Positions 1-6,443 are shown, counted from the first letter of the stretch. The stretch is 15,482 bases of DNA from Chloroflexota bacterium (GCA_030670425.1 DAOVBS010000004.1:1-15482), one strand, 5' to 3'. Made by a program: numbers and translations. The notes: generated by a model from the sequence alone, not told the origin.

Positions 1-1064
1 ACAGGCTCCGGCAAGCTTGGCTTCTCTGCCTCAGCGGCAGAGACGCTCTTGATGTCGATTCGCCAACCTGTCAGCCTGGCTGCCAGTCGGGCGTTTTGCC
101 CTCCTTTCCCTATGGCTAGAGATAGCTGCTTGTCGGGAACAACTACAGTGGCGGTTTTCTCCACCTCACCAAGTTCTATACTTACCACTTGGGAGGGGCT
201 AAGGGCTCTGGAAATGAATATCGCGGGATCGGCGTGCCATTGGATCACGTCTATTTTCTCGCCATTTAACTGATTGATTATGCTCTGCACTCTGATGCCA
301 CGTGGTCCAAGACAGGAACCTACAGGCTCAATACCTTCTTGGCGACTTGACACTGCAACCTTGCTTCGGAGCCCTGCTTCACGAGCTATCGCATGCAGCT
401 CTATGACACCGCTGTGAACTTCCGGGATCTCCAGTTCAAAAAGGCGACGCACCAGATTTGGATGAGATCGAGAGATCAGTATCCGAGGACCTCTGGCTCC
501 TTGACTTATCTCCAGAAGGTAAAATCTGAGCTGCTGGCCTATGTGATAGCGCTCATTGGGCACTTGCTCACCAGCAGGCAGTAATGCCTCTCTCCTGCCT
601 AAAGTGACGTAGATCTGATTGGGCTGGATAAACTGAATCACCCCAGTTACAATCTCACCTTCCCTGCCGACGAATTGCTCGTAGACCGCATGACGTTCTG
701 CTTCACGCAATCGTTGCAGGACCACTTGCCTCGCTGCTTGAGCGGCGATACGGCCGGCACCTTTGGGGGTGGATTCTATCTCAACTACTTCACCGACTTG
801 GACATCGTTGCGCAACTTTCGCGCCTGGTCCAGTGAGATCTCTTGAAGTGGATCTGTAACGGGATCGGCCACAGCCACTCTCATGAAGACCCTGATATCG
901 CTAGCTTCCGGGTCAATCCTGACCACTATGTCCTGCTCAGGCGAGAAGGCCTCTTTCTTATAGGCTGAAGCGAGCGCTGCCTCCAGTGCTTCTAGAATCA
1001 CTTCTTTGGGCAAGTTCCTTTCTGATGAGAGCTGGGTAACAGCAGCCATGAACTCTGTCTTCAT
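1..1064 (-). CDS. nusA: Transcription termination/antitermination factor NusA (3' end cut by window)
   Basis: NusA binds RNA polymerase and nascent RNA and modulates pausing, termination and antitermination. Reading the minus strand from the ATG at 1064 gives 354 uninterrupted codons to the window edge. The domains are an N-terminal polymerase-binding region (about 1-125), an S1 fold (about 133-200, starting near GREGEIVTGVI), KH1 (about 220-285, with EPVGSCLGPRGIRVQ and its GPRG loop at 253-256) and KH2 (about 300-345, with LAIGKGGQNARLAARLTGW). The last visible residues are a PE-rich tail, so the protein is probably near its end and may lack the acidic C-terminal repeats of enterobacterial NusA; the edge hides this. 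The start at 1064 is preferred over the in-frame ATG at 1049 because GGAGAG lies just upstream. rimP, which commonly precedes nusA, is absent: nusA appears to head its own transcript, divergent from rpsL. Confidence 0.96.
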   Translation of the reverse strand, partial: MKTEFMAAVTQLSSERNLPKEVILEALEAALASAYKKEAFSPEQDIVVRIDPEASDIRVFMRVAVADPVTDPLQEISLDQARKLRNDVQVGEVVEIESTPKGAGRIAAQAARQVVLQRLREAERHAVYEQFVGREGEIVTGVIQFIQPNQIYVTLGRREALLPAGEQVPNERYHIGQQLRFYLLEISQGARGPRILISRSHPNLVRRLFELEIPEVHSGVIELHAIAREAGLRSKVAVSSRQEGIEPVGSCLGPRGIRVQSIINQLNGEKIDVIQWHADPAIFISRALSPSQVVSIELGEVEKTATVVVPDKQLSLAIGKGGQNARLAARLTGWRIDIKSVSAAEAEKPSLPEP

Positions 1065-1095
1065 GTCTCTCCGGTCCAATATCAACACTAAATCT

Positions 1096-1119
1096 AAAAA
1101 AAAGGTGGGTTCTACCCAC
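1096..1119 (-). terminator. Intrinsic-terminator-like hairpin in the nusA leader
   Basis: On the minus strand a 6-bp stem (GTGGGT / ACCCAC, bases 1119-1105) with an AGA loop is followed by one C and eight consecutive U (bases 1103-1096). This is the shape of a Rho-independent terminator. It lies about 30 bases upstream of the nusA start codon, and no minus-strand gene ends before it, because the next gene upstream (rpsL) runs the other way. It is therefore more likely a leader attenuator for nusA, or the 3' end of a short minus-strand RNA, than the end of an operon. The stem is short, so its strength is uncertain. Confidence 0.6.
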
Positions 1120-1201
1120 TCTACGGATGCGATCCTTGCTGCAATTCAGTGTAGCAGGAACCGCTGAGGAATGCAAATGAACTGCTTGTGACTGTGCCTC
1201 T

Positions 1202-1230
1202 TTGACATTTCTACACCTGCGTGTTAAGTT
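1202..1230 (+). promoter_or_regulatory. Candidate promoter for the rpsL ribosomal gene cluster
   Basis: A perfect -35 box TTGACA (1202-1207), a 17-base spacer and TAAGTT (1225-1230) as -10 are visible. A TG two bases before the -10 (1222-1223) makes an extended -10. Transcription would start near 1237, giving a leader of about 135 bases before rpsL. The -10 matches TATAAT at positions 1, 2 and 6 only, partly offset by the TG. This is the best sigma-70-type candidate I see before the cluster, but no start site has been measured. Confidence 0.55.
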
Positions 1231-1240
1231 ATATGGCTGA

Positions 1241-1269
1241 AGTCTACTGGGAAGCAAGAGAGTTATCAA
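1241..1269 (-). promoter_or_regulatory. Candidate promoter for nusA
   Basis: On the minus strand TTGATA (1269-1264, five of six matches to the -35 consensus) is followed by a 17-base spacer and TAGACT (1246-1241, four of six matches to the -10 consensus). The start would be near 1234, giving a leader of about 170 bases that passes through the terminator-like hairpin before nusA. Its -10 lies about 10 bases from the -10 of the opposing rpsL promoter, so the two could not easily be occupied at once. Confidence 0.45.
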
Positions 1270-1327
1270 GCTCAATAGGCCGACTAGTTAAGGCCCTGTG
1301 GACCAACTGAAGTAGACCGGTAAGTAA

Positions 1328-1351
1328 CTAGGCGGCCTTTCGGTTGTCTAG
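1328..1351 (+). promoter_or_regulatory. Stem-loop in the rpsL leader, just upstream of the ribosome binding site
   Basis: Bases 1328-1337 pair completely with 1342-1351 (10 bp, three of them G-U) around a UUUC tetraloop. The hairpin ends six bases before the GGAGG at 1358-1362. It has no U tract, so it does not look like a terminator. Its place suggests a role in translational control, RNA stability or protein binding at the head of the cluster. Function is inferred from position only. Confidence 0.5.
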
Positions 1352-1371
1352 AAGACTGGAGGTTTCAAGGA

Positions 1372-1797
1372 ATGCCGACGATTAACCAGCTTGTCCGCAA
1401 AGGACGAAAGAAGCTGGAGAAGCGGACCAAGGGCCCAGCGTTGCACTATATTCATAACGCTATGAAGGATGAAACGCGGTGGACCGATGGATCGCCCCAG
1501 AAGAGGGGTGTCTGTATCCAGGTCAAGACGGTTACGCCCAAGAAGCCAAACTCGGCATTGCGCAAGGTGGCCCGTGTAAGACTCACCAACGGCAGGGAAG
1601 TGAATGCCTACATTCCCGGCGAGGGACATAACTTGCAGGAGCACTCCGTGGTGTTGATTCGGGGGGGCAGGGTCAAAGATGTTCCTGGTATTCGCTATCA
1701 CATCATTCGTGGCGTCTTGGACACCGAAGGAGTGGCTGGCCGGAAGCGGAGTCGTAGCCTCTATGGTGCCAAGCGCCTGGAAAAGCAAGAAGGGTGA
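1372..1797 (+). CDS. rpsL: 30S ribosomal protein S12
   Basis: S12 sits at the decoding centre of the small subunit and supports tRNA selection. The 141-residue product starts MPTINQLVRKGRKK and has the signature TPKKPNSALRK (55-65), EGHNLQEHS (84-92) and GGRVKDVPGIRYH (98-110). It is longer than the 124-residue E. coli protein because about 14 extra residues (roughly HYIHNAMKDETRWTDG, 25-40) lie between PAL and SPQKRGVC. The lysines corresponding to E. coli K43 and K88 (here K57 and K102) are present, as in streptomycin-sensitive forms, and so is the aspartate methylthiolated in many bacteria (D103). The usual DLPGV reads DVPGI here. ATG start with GGAGG nine bases upstream; first gene of the cluster. 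Confidence 0.98.
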   Translation: MPTINQLVRKGRKKLEKRTKGPALHYIHNAMKDETRWTDGSPQKRGVCIQVKTVTPKKPNSALRKVARVRLTNGREVNAYIPGEGHNLQEHSVVLIRGGRVKDVPGIRYHIIRGVLDTEGVAGRKRSRSLYGAKRLEKQEG

Positions 1798-1805
1798 TTG
1801 CATAG

Positions 1806-2279
1806 ATGCCTAGGAAAGCGAATAAAGCAGTCAAACGCATACTGCCTGGCGACGCCAAGTACAACAGCAGCGTTGTGGCGAGATTCATCAACGGGGTGAT
1901 GTTGAGAGGACAGAAGGCTACTGCTGAGCGCATTGTCTACGATGCTATGGAGCTTGTCGGGCAACAGCTCACTGGAGACCCAGTGGAGCTTCTGGAGCAA
2001 GCGGTGGCAAATGCTACTCCGCTCCTTAGAGTGAAGCCTCGCCGTGTCGGTGGTGCCACTTATCAGGTCCCGATTGAGGTGGAGAGACAGCGCGGGCGCT
2101 CTATCGCTATGCGCTGGCTCATTACTTCCGCTCGGACACGCGCCGGGAAGTCCATGAGAGAAAAGCTAGCGGGCGAGCTAATTGATGCGGCTCAAGGTCG
2201 GGGTGTAGCGGTCAAGAAGCGCGATGATATCCATAGGATGGCTGAGGCCAATAAGGCCTTTGTCCACTACCGCTGGTGA
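1806..2279 (+). CDS. rpsG: 30S ribosomal protein S7
   Basis: S7 is a primary binder of the 3' major domain of 16S rRNA; it nucleates head assembly and contacts E-site tRNA. The 157-residue product has the family start MPRKANKAVKR and the conserved run RVGGATYQVPIEVE (about 80-93), followed by the RAMRWL-like segment IAMRWL and a C-terminus ending AFVHYRW. Length is normal. It begins eight bases after rpsL, and its ribosome binding site (AGGGTGA at 1791-1797) includes the rpsL stop codon, suggesting coupled translation. In E. coli S7 represses this operon from the rpsL-rpsG spacer. The eight-base spacer here leaves no room for that structure. Confidence 0.98.
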   Translation: MPRKANKAVKRILPGDAKYNSSVVARFINGVMLRGQKATAERIVYDAMELVGQQLTGDPVELLEQAVANATPLLRVKPRRVGGATYQVPIEVERQRGRSIAMRWLITSARTRAGKSMREKLAGELIDAAQGRGVAVKKRDDIHRMAEANKAFVHYRW

Positions 2280-2322
2280 GATGGGTGCAGTGAAAGCAGT
2301 ACTTGAAGCAAAGGGTACAGTT

Positions 2323-4404
2323 ATGTCGCGGACCTTCCCTTTAGAGAAGACACGAAATATTGGAATCATCGCCCATATAGATGCTGGCAAGACGACTGTG
2401 ACTGAGAGGATTCTCTATTACACAGGGCGTACCTACAAGATCGGTGGTGTGGACGAGGGCACGGCGGTGATGGATTGGATGGAGCAAGAGCGGGAACGGG
2501 GTATCACCATTACTGCTGCGGCCACCACTTGTGACTGGGAGGGGCACCGAATCAGTCTCATCGACACTCCAGGTCATGTGGATTTCACTGCTGAAGTGGA
2601 GCGTAGTCTTCGAGTATTGGATGGTGGGGTGGTGGTTCTTGATGCCGTGGCTGGTGTGGAAGCTCAATCGGAAGCCGTATGGCGTCAGGCGGACAGGTAC
2701 GGTGTGGCAAGGATTTGTTTCATCAACAAGATGGATAGGGTTGGCGCCGATTTCTATCGCACGGTCAGCATGATTGAGGGAAGGTTACGGGCTAGAGCTC
2801 TGCCCCTGCAGCTTCCCCTGGGTGTTGAGAACTCCTTCCGAGGAGTTATTGACCTTGTGGAGAATAAAGCAGTTGTCTTCCCCGACGACTCTGAAGGGTT
2901 GCCTGTAGAGGAACCCATACCGGACAGCGATAAGGATAGCGTGGCTAAATATCGTCAAATGCTTATTGAGAAGCTGGCACACAGCGACGACCAGATCATG
3001 CTGATGTATCTGGAAGGCGAGGAGATCTCTGCTGCGGAGATCAAGGCGGCTATCAGGAGGCTGAGTATATCCAATCAAATAGTACCAGTTCTTTGCGGCA
3101 GCGCCTTGAGAGGCCAGGGAATTCAATCATTACTTGATGCTGTCGTGAGCTATCTCCCTTCCCCTCTAGACGTTCCTCCTGTGCATGCCATTGATGCCAG
3201 AAATGGTGAGGAAATCCTTTGCCAGACGAGCGACGATCAGCCTCTTTCAGCTTTGGCCTTCAAAGTTGTTTCTGACCCGTTCATGGGTAGGTTGACATAT
3301 CTGCGGATATATTCGGGTAAGGTGCGATCTGGAGATCAGGTTCTTAATGCCACCAAGGGGAAGAAAGAGAGGTTGGGAAGGCTGTACTTGATGCATGCTA
3401 ATCGTCGCGAAGAAGTCAGTGAGGCTGACGCTGGCAGCATCATTGCTACCGTGGGACTTAGAGGTACATCTACAGGGGATACCCTTTGTGATACCGCTCA
3501 CCCCGTGTTCTTTGAGTCCATACAGTTCCCTGCACCTGTGCTTTCAATGGCCATTGAGCCCAGGAGCAAGGCTGATGAGGATAGACTGGACGACGTCTTG
3601 GTCAAGCTTGGTGATGAAGATCCCAGCTTCAAGGTCTACCATGATTCGGAGACTGGGCAAGTTCTCATTTCCGGGATGGGTGAACTGCACCTAGAAGTGC
3701 TCGTGGAGCGAATGTCTCGCGAATTCGGTGTGAAGGTAAATGTGGGCAAGCCCAGGGTAGCTTACAAGGAGACGATCACCATTTCTGTGGAGTCGGAGGG
3801 CAAGTTTATTCGCCAATCTGGTGGTAAGGGACAGTATGGACATGTGTGGCTCAGACTCGAGCCTGGTGAGCGGGGCGGTGGCTTCAAGTTCATCAGCCAA
3901 GTTCACAGCGGGGCTATACCCAGGGAATTCATACCGTCGGTAGAGGCAGGAGTGCGAGAGGCCATGGACACTGGAGGGCCCTCAGGTTACCCCGTAGTGG
4001 ATGTCAAAGCAACTCTGTTCGACGGTGATTTTCACGAAGTGGATTCTTCGGACCTGGCTTTCAGCATAGCTGGTTCTATGGCTGTGAAGAGCGGCGTGGC
4101 GAAAGCCAAACCCACTCTGTTGGAACCGATCATGAAGATGGAGATACTATCTTCGTCTCAGTTCTTGGGAGACATCATTGGGGAGCTAAGCTCGCGGAGA
4201 GCCCGTATTGATGGCATTGACACTCAGGAGGATTTCTGTGTCATTCACTGCTTCATTCCCTTAGGGGAGACCTTTGGCTTTGCCACAGATTTGAGATCAC
4301 TCAGCCAAGGGAGGGCGACGCACACTATGGAATTCTACCGCTACGAGGAATTGCCTCCTACCTTGGCGGAGCAAATCATGTTTAGAACGAAGGTGGTTAG
4401 ATGA
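2323..4404 (+). CDS. fusA: Elongation factor G (EF-G), ribosomal translocase GTPase
   Basis: EF-G uses GTP to move tRNAs and mRNA through the ribosome, and with RRF splits ribosomes after termination. The 693-residue product has the full length of the family. GTPase motifs are AHIDAGKT (17-24), RGITI (59-63), DTPGH (81-85) and NKMD (135-138), with a G5-like CGSAL near residue 260. Later domains II-V are intact, including SGMGELHLEVL (domain III) and the domain IV segment FHEVDSSDLAF. The reading frame stays open upstream to 2224, but the ATG at 2323 fits the usual MSRxFPLExTRNIGI start and has AAGGG at 2311-2315. The stop overlaps the rpsJ start by four bases (ATGA), and the usual tuf gene does not follow. 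Confidence 0.98.
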   Translation: MSRTFPLEKTRNIGIIAHIDAGKTTVTERILYYTGRTYKIGGVDEGTAVMDWMEQERERGITITAAATTCDWEGHRISLIDTPGHVDFTAEVERSLRVLDGGVVVLDAVAGVEAQSEAVWRQADRYGVARICFINKMDRVGADFYRTVSMIEGRLRARALPLQLPLGVENSFRGVIDLVENKAVVFPDDSEGLPVEEPIPDSDKDSVAKYRQMLIEKLAHSDDQIMLMYLEGEEISAAEIKAAIRRLSISNQIVPVLCGSALRGQGIQSLLDAVVSYLPSPLDVPPVHAIDARNGEEILCQTSDDQPLSALAFKVVSDPFMGRLTYLRIYSGKVRSGDQVLNATKGKKERLGRLYLMHANRREEVSEADAGSIIATVGLRGTSTGDTLCDTAHPVFFESIQFPAPVLSMAIEPRSKADEDRLDDVLVKLGDEDPSFKVYHDSETGQVLISGMGELHLEVLVERMSREFGVKVNVGKPRVAYKETITISVESEGKFIRQSGGKGQYGHVWLRLEPGERGGGFKFISQVHSGAIPREFIPSVEAGVREAMDTGGPSGYPVVDVKATLFDGDFHEVDSSDLAFSIAGSMAVKSGVAKAKPTLLEPIMKMEILSSSQFLGDIIGELSSRRARIDGIDTQEDFCVIHCFIPLGETFGFATDLRSLSQGRATHTMEFYRYEELPPTLAEQIMFRTKVVR

Positions 4405-4709
4405 GCAGTCAGAAGGTTCGCGTCAAGGTCAAAGGGTACGACCACAGGTTGGTTGACCTGTCGGTAAGGCAGATAGTGGAAGCAGTGGAACGCACCGGGG
4501 GGGTAATTGTGGGCCCGGTGCCCCTCCCCACGAGCATAGAGAAATTCTGCGTCACGCGCTCTCCCAATATCGACAAAGACTCAAGGGAACAATTTGAAAT
4601 TCGCACTCATAAGCGTCTCATCGATATCCTCGAGCCAACTCCCAAAACCATAGATGCATTGACTCAAGTCAACTTGGCGTCAGGGGTAGAGATAGACATA
4701 AAGCTCTAG
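4401..4709 (+). CDS. rpsJ: 30S ribosomal protein S10
   Basis: S10 is a head protein of the small subunit; in many bacteria it also pairs with NusB in antitermination complexes and bridges to NusG. The 102-residue product has normal length and the signature GPVPLPTSIEKFCVTRSPNIDK (about 39-60) followed by REQFEIRTHKRLIDI and a C-terminus ASGVEIDIKL. The ATG shares four bases with the fusA stop, so translation is probably coupled. There is no S10 leader upstream, so the L4-binding attenuator known in E. coli cannot exist here in its usual place. Confidence 0.98.
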   Translation: MSSQKVRVKVKGYDHRLVDLSVRQIVEAVERTGGVIVGPVPLPTSIEKFCVTRSPNIDKDSREQFEIRTHKRLIDILEPTPKTIDALTQVNLASGVEIDIKL

Positions 4710-4716
4710 GAGGACT

Positions 4717-5334
4717 ATGCTGCGGAGCATTATTGGCAGGAAAGTAGGTATGACGCAACTGTTCTTGGATAATGGGCAGTTGGCGGCGGTGACTGCCATT
4801 GAGGCGGGCCCTTGCCTTGTTGCACAGGTAAAGGAACGAGACAGGGATGGCTACGATGCTGTCCAGATGGGTTTTGGAGAAACCAAACGTCTCAATGCTC
4901 CTGAGGAAGGTCATCTTCGGGATATTGGCAAGGTTGGCCATCTGCGCGAGTTTAGAGCTGAAGATATGGGCTCAGTCAAGCGCGGTGATAAGGTCGATCT
5001 TGGCTTTCTGAAAGCAGGGGATCTGGTGAATGTGAGCGGCATATCAAAAGGAAAAGGCTTCGCCGGGGTGGTGAAGCGCTATCATTTCCGCGGTGGGCCA
5101 AAGACCCATGGACAATCGGATCGTCATCGTGCTCCTGGTTCGATTGGCGCTACCACGTCGCCGGGACGGGTGCTTAAGGGGAAGAAGATGGCAGGACATA
5201 TGGGACACGAGAGAGTTACGGCACGAAATCTGGAAGTGGTTAGAGTTGACGTTGAGCGCAATCTGCTCTTGGTAAGGGGAACAGTGCCGGGAGCTGTGAG
5301 GGGATTGCTGGCTATCAGAAAGGTGGGGGCGTAG
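4717..5334 (+). CDS. rplC: 50S ribosomal protein L3
   Basis: L3 is an early assembly protein of the large subunit whose loop reaches the peptidyl-transferase region. The 205-residue product opens with the family motif GRKVGMTQLF and carries the central block GKGFAGVVKRYHFRGGPKTHG, then HRAPGSIGATTSPGRV and KGKKMAGHMGHERVT. The glutamine methylated by PrmB in E. coli L3 (GSIGQ) is alanine here, as I recall for many other bacteria. The AGGAGG ribosome binding site (4708-4713) is an excellent match and overlaps the rpsJ stop codon, with three bases before ATG. Confidence 0.98.
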   Translation: MLRSIIGRKVGMTQLFLDNGQLAAVTAIEAGPCLVAQVKERDRDGYDAVQMGFGETKRLNAPEEGHLRDIGKVGHLREFRAEDMGSVKRGDKVDLGFLKAGDLVNVSGISKGKGFAGVVKRYHFRGGPKTHGQSDRHRAPGSIGATTSPGRVLKGKKMAGHMGHERVTARNLEVVRVDVERNLLLVRGTVPGAVRGLLAIRKVGA

Positions 5335-5335
5335 A

Positions 5336-5983
5336 GTGCAGATCCCACTCTATGACTTGCCCGGCGAAATGGCTGGCCATGTGGAGATGAGAGATGATGT
5401 CTTTGCGGTTCCATTTAATGAGGCGGTGGTACATCAGGCTATGGTGAGGCAACTGGCCAATCGGCGTCAGGGCACCGCGTCCACAAAGACGAGGGGAGAC
5501 GTTTGCGGCAGTACAGCGAAACTCTTCCGCCAGAAAGGTACTGGCAGGGCGCGGCGGGGGAACGTGAAGTCGCCCCTGCTTAGAGGAGGTGGGGTGGTGT
5601 TCGGCCCTGCACCGCGGTCATATCGCCAGTCGATGCCTAAAAGAATGAGGCGATTGGCCTTAAGGTGCCTGCTTTCGCTCAAAGTCAAGGAGGGAAAGAT
5701 CAAGGTGGTACAAGAACTGACGTTGCAGAAACCAAGGACCAAGGATCTGGCTCGTATTCTGGCAGCGCTCGGCGTTGATGGCTCTGCTCTAATTGTCACC
5801 GAGCGATCTCAGCCGACCTTGGTCAAGTCAGCTGGCAATCTGCCGGATACCAGGGTGTTGCCTTCAGCTCTGCTAAATGTTGTGGACTTGCTTTCCTATG
5901 ATACGTTAATAGCTACGGTTCCTGCACTGCGCAACATGGAGAGAATCTGGGGACGGGAGGCGATTGAGAATGCATCTTCTTGA
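5336..5983 (+). CDS. rplD: 50S ribosomal protein L4
   Basis: L4 binds domain I of 23S rRNA, and its extended loop lines the peptide exit tunnel with L22. The 215-residue product shows the family features FNEAVVHQAMVRQLANRRQGTASTKTR (N-terminal), then KLFRQKGTGRARRGNVKSPLLRGGGVVFGP (tunnel loop region) and a Rossmann-like C-terminal half. The start is GTG, one base after the rplC stop, with the purine-rich AGGTGGGGG shortly upstream. In E. coli L4 also represses its own operon. That cannot be read from this sequence, because the leader it uses is absent. Confidence 0.96.
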   Translation: MQIPLYDLPGEMAGHVEMRDDVFAVPFNEAVVHQAMVRQLANRRQGTASTKTRGDVCGSTAKLFRQKGTGRARRGNVKSPLLRGGGVVFGPAPRSYRQSMPKRMRRLALRCLLSLKVKEGKIKVVQELTLQKPRTKDLARILAALGVDGSALIVTERSQPTLVKSAGNLPDTRVLPSALLNVVDLLSYDTLIATVPALRNMERIWGREAIENASS

Positions 5984-6254
5984 GGTGTTGCGGCGCCCTG
6001 TGATTACGGAGAAAGCTACCTACCTTCAACAGGAGAACAAGTATGTGTTCGAGGTGGCGAGAGGAGCTAGCAAGCCTCAGATCAGGGATGCGGTTGAGAA
6101 GGCCTTCAAGGTGAAGGTGGCGAAAGTAACTGTGATGACCGTTTCGGGTAAAACAAAAAGAATGGGAAGGCGGGAGATAACCAGCCCTTCCTGGAAGAAA
6201 GCAATAGTCAGTTTGGAGCCTGGGTACAAGGTTAGCTTCTTTGAAGGAGTCTAA
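5970..6254 (+). CDS. rplW: 50S ribosomal protein L23
   Basis: L23 sits at the tunnel exit and is the main docking site for trigger factor and SRP. The 94-residue product starts MHLLEVLRRPVITEKA, as is normal for the family, and contains KYVFEVARGASKPQIRDAVEKAFKVKVAKV, the classical middle segment. I choose the ATG at 5970 over the in-frame TTG at 5964 because GGGAGG at 5955-5960 is then nine bases away instead of three. The gene overlaps the end of rplD by 14 bases. It is followed by an unusually large 222-base gap before rplB that holds the small bS22-like gene. Confidence 0.97.
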   Translation: MHLLEVLRRPVITEKATYLQQENKYVFEVARGASKPQIRDAVEKAFKVKVAKVTVMTVSGKTKRMGRREITSPSWKKAIVSLEPGYKVSFFEGV

Positions 6255-6347
6255 AGTGTTCGCCACGAATGGAGCGACGTTGGTCAATATCAGCCGGAGT
6301 GTTCCTATGGATCTCTCTGCTCTGGCTGGGAGAATATGAGGTGATCT

Positions 6348-6443
6348 TTGGGATCTGTTATTAAGTGGAGAAAGAAGAAGATGTCCAAGCACCAGCACCA
6401 GAAGCTTCTCAAGAAGACTCGTTGGCAGAGGAAGCATTCGTAG
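6348..6443 (+). CDS. bS22-like small ribosomal protein (AURKAIP1/COX24, mS38 family)
   Basis: A 31-residue, highly basic product starting MGSVIKWRKKKMSK and ending TRWQRKHS. It matches the bS22 / AURKAIP1-COX24 family: MGSVIK at the start, an RKKKMSK block, H-x-KLL-K-x-TR and a final QR basic tail. The family is known from mycobacterial ribosomes (bS22, near the decoding site) and mitochondrial ribosomes (mS38); a small-subunit role here is inferred from that. The start is TTG. Upstream, GAGGTGATC (6338-6346) is complementary over nine bases to the canonical 16S 3' end, with GAGG six bases from the start, which strongly supports translation. An internal ATG at 6381 would drop the conserved MGSVIK block. 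It lies between rplW and rplB and is easily missed because of its size and start codon. Confidence 0.85.
   Translation: MGSVIKWRKKKMSKHQHQKLLKKTRWQRKHS

Larger units (their letters stand above)
1065..1371. other. Divergent intergenic control region between nusA and rpsL
   Basis: These 307 bases hold no convincing conserved protein gene. They contain candidate promoters for both directions, a terminator-like hairpin on the nusA side, a short candidate leader ORF on the minus strand (1146-1208), and structured leader sequence on the rpsL side ending in a GGAGG ribosome binding site at 1358-1362, nine bases before the rpsL ATG. The individual elements are listed separately. All are read from sequence only. 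Confidence 0.8.

Noticed and set aside
958..1275. 105-codon minus-strand frame spanning the nusA start
   Set aside because: It overlaps the true NusA N-terminus in another frame and shows no family resemblance.
2224..2322. N-terminal extension of EF-G into rpsG
   Set aside because: The extra residues overlap the end of S7 and are not EF-G-like; the ATG at 2323 gives the usual family start and has a ribosome binding site.
6269..6364. ATG-started 31-codon frame (MERRWSISAGVFLWISLLWLG...) resembling a single membrane segment in the rplW-rplB gap
   Set aside because: It has no ribosome binding site at a usable distance and overlaps the start of the much better supported bS22-like gene in another frame.
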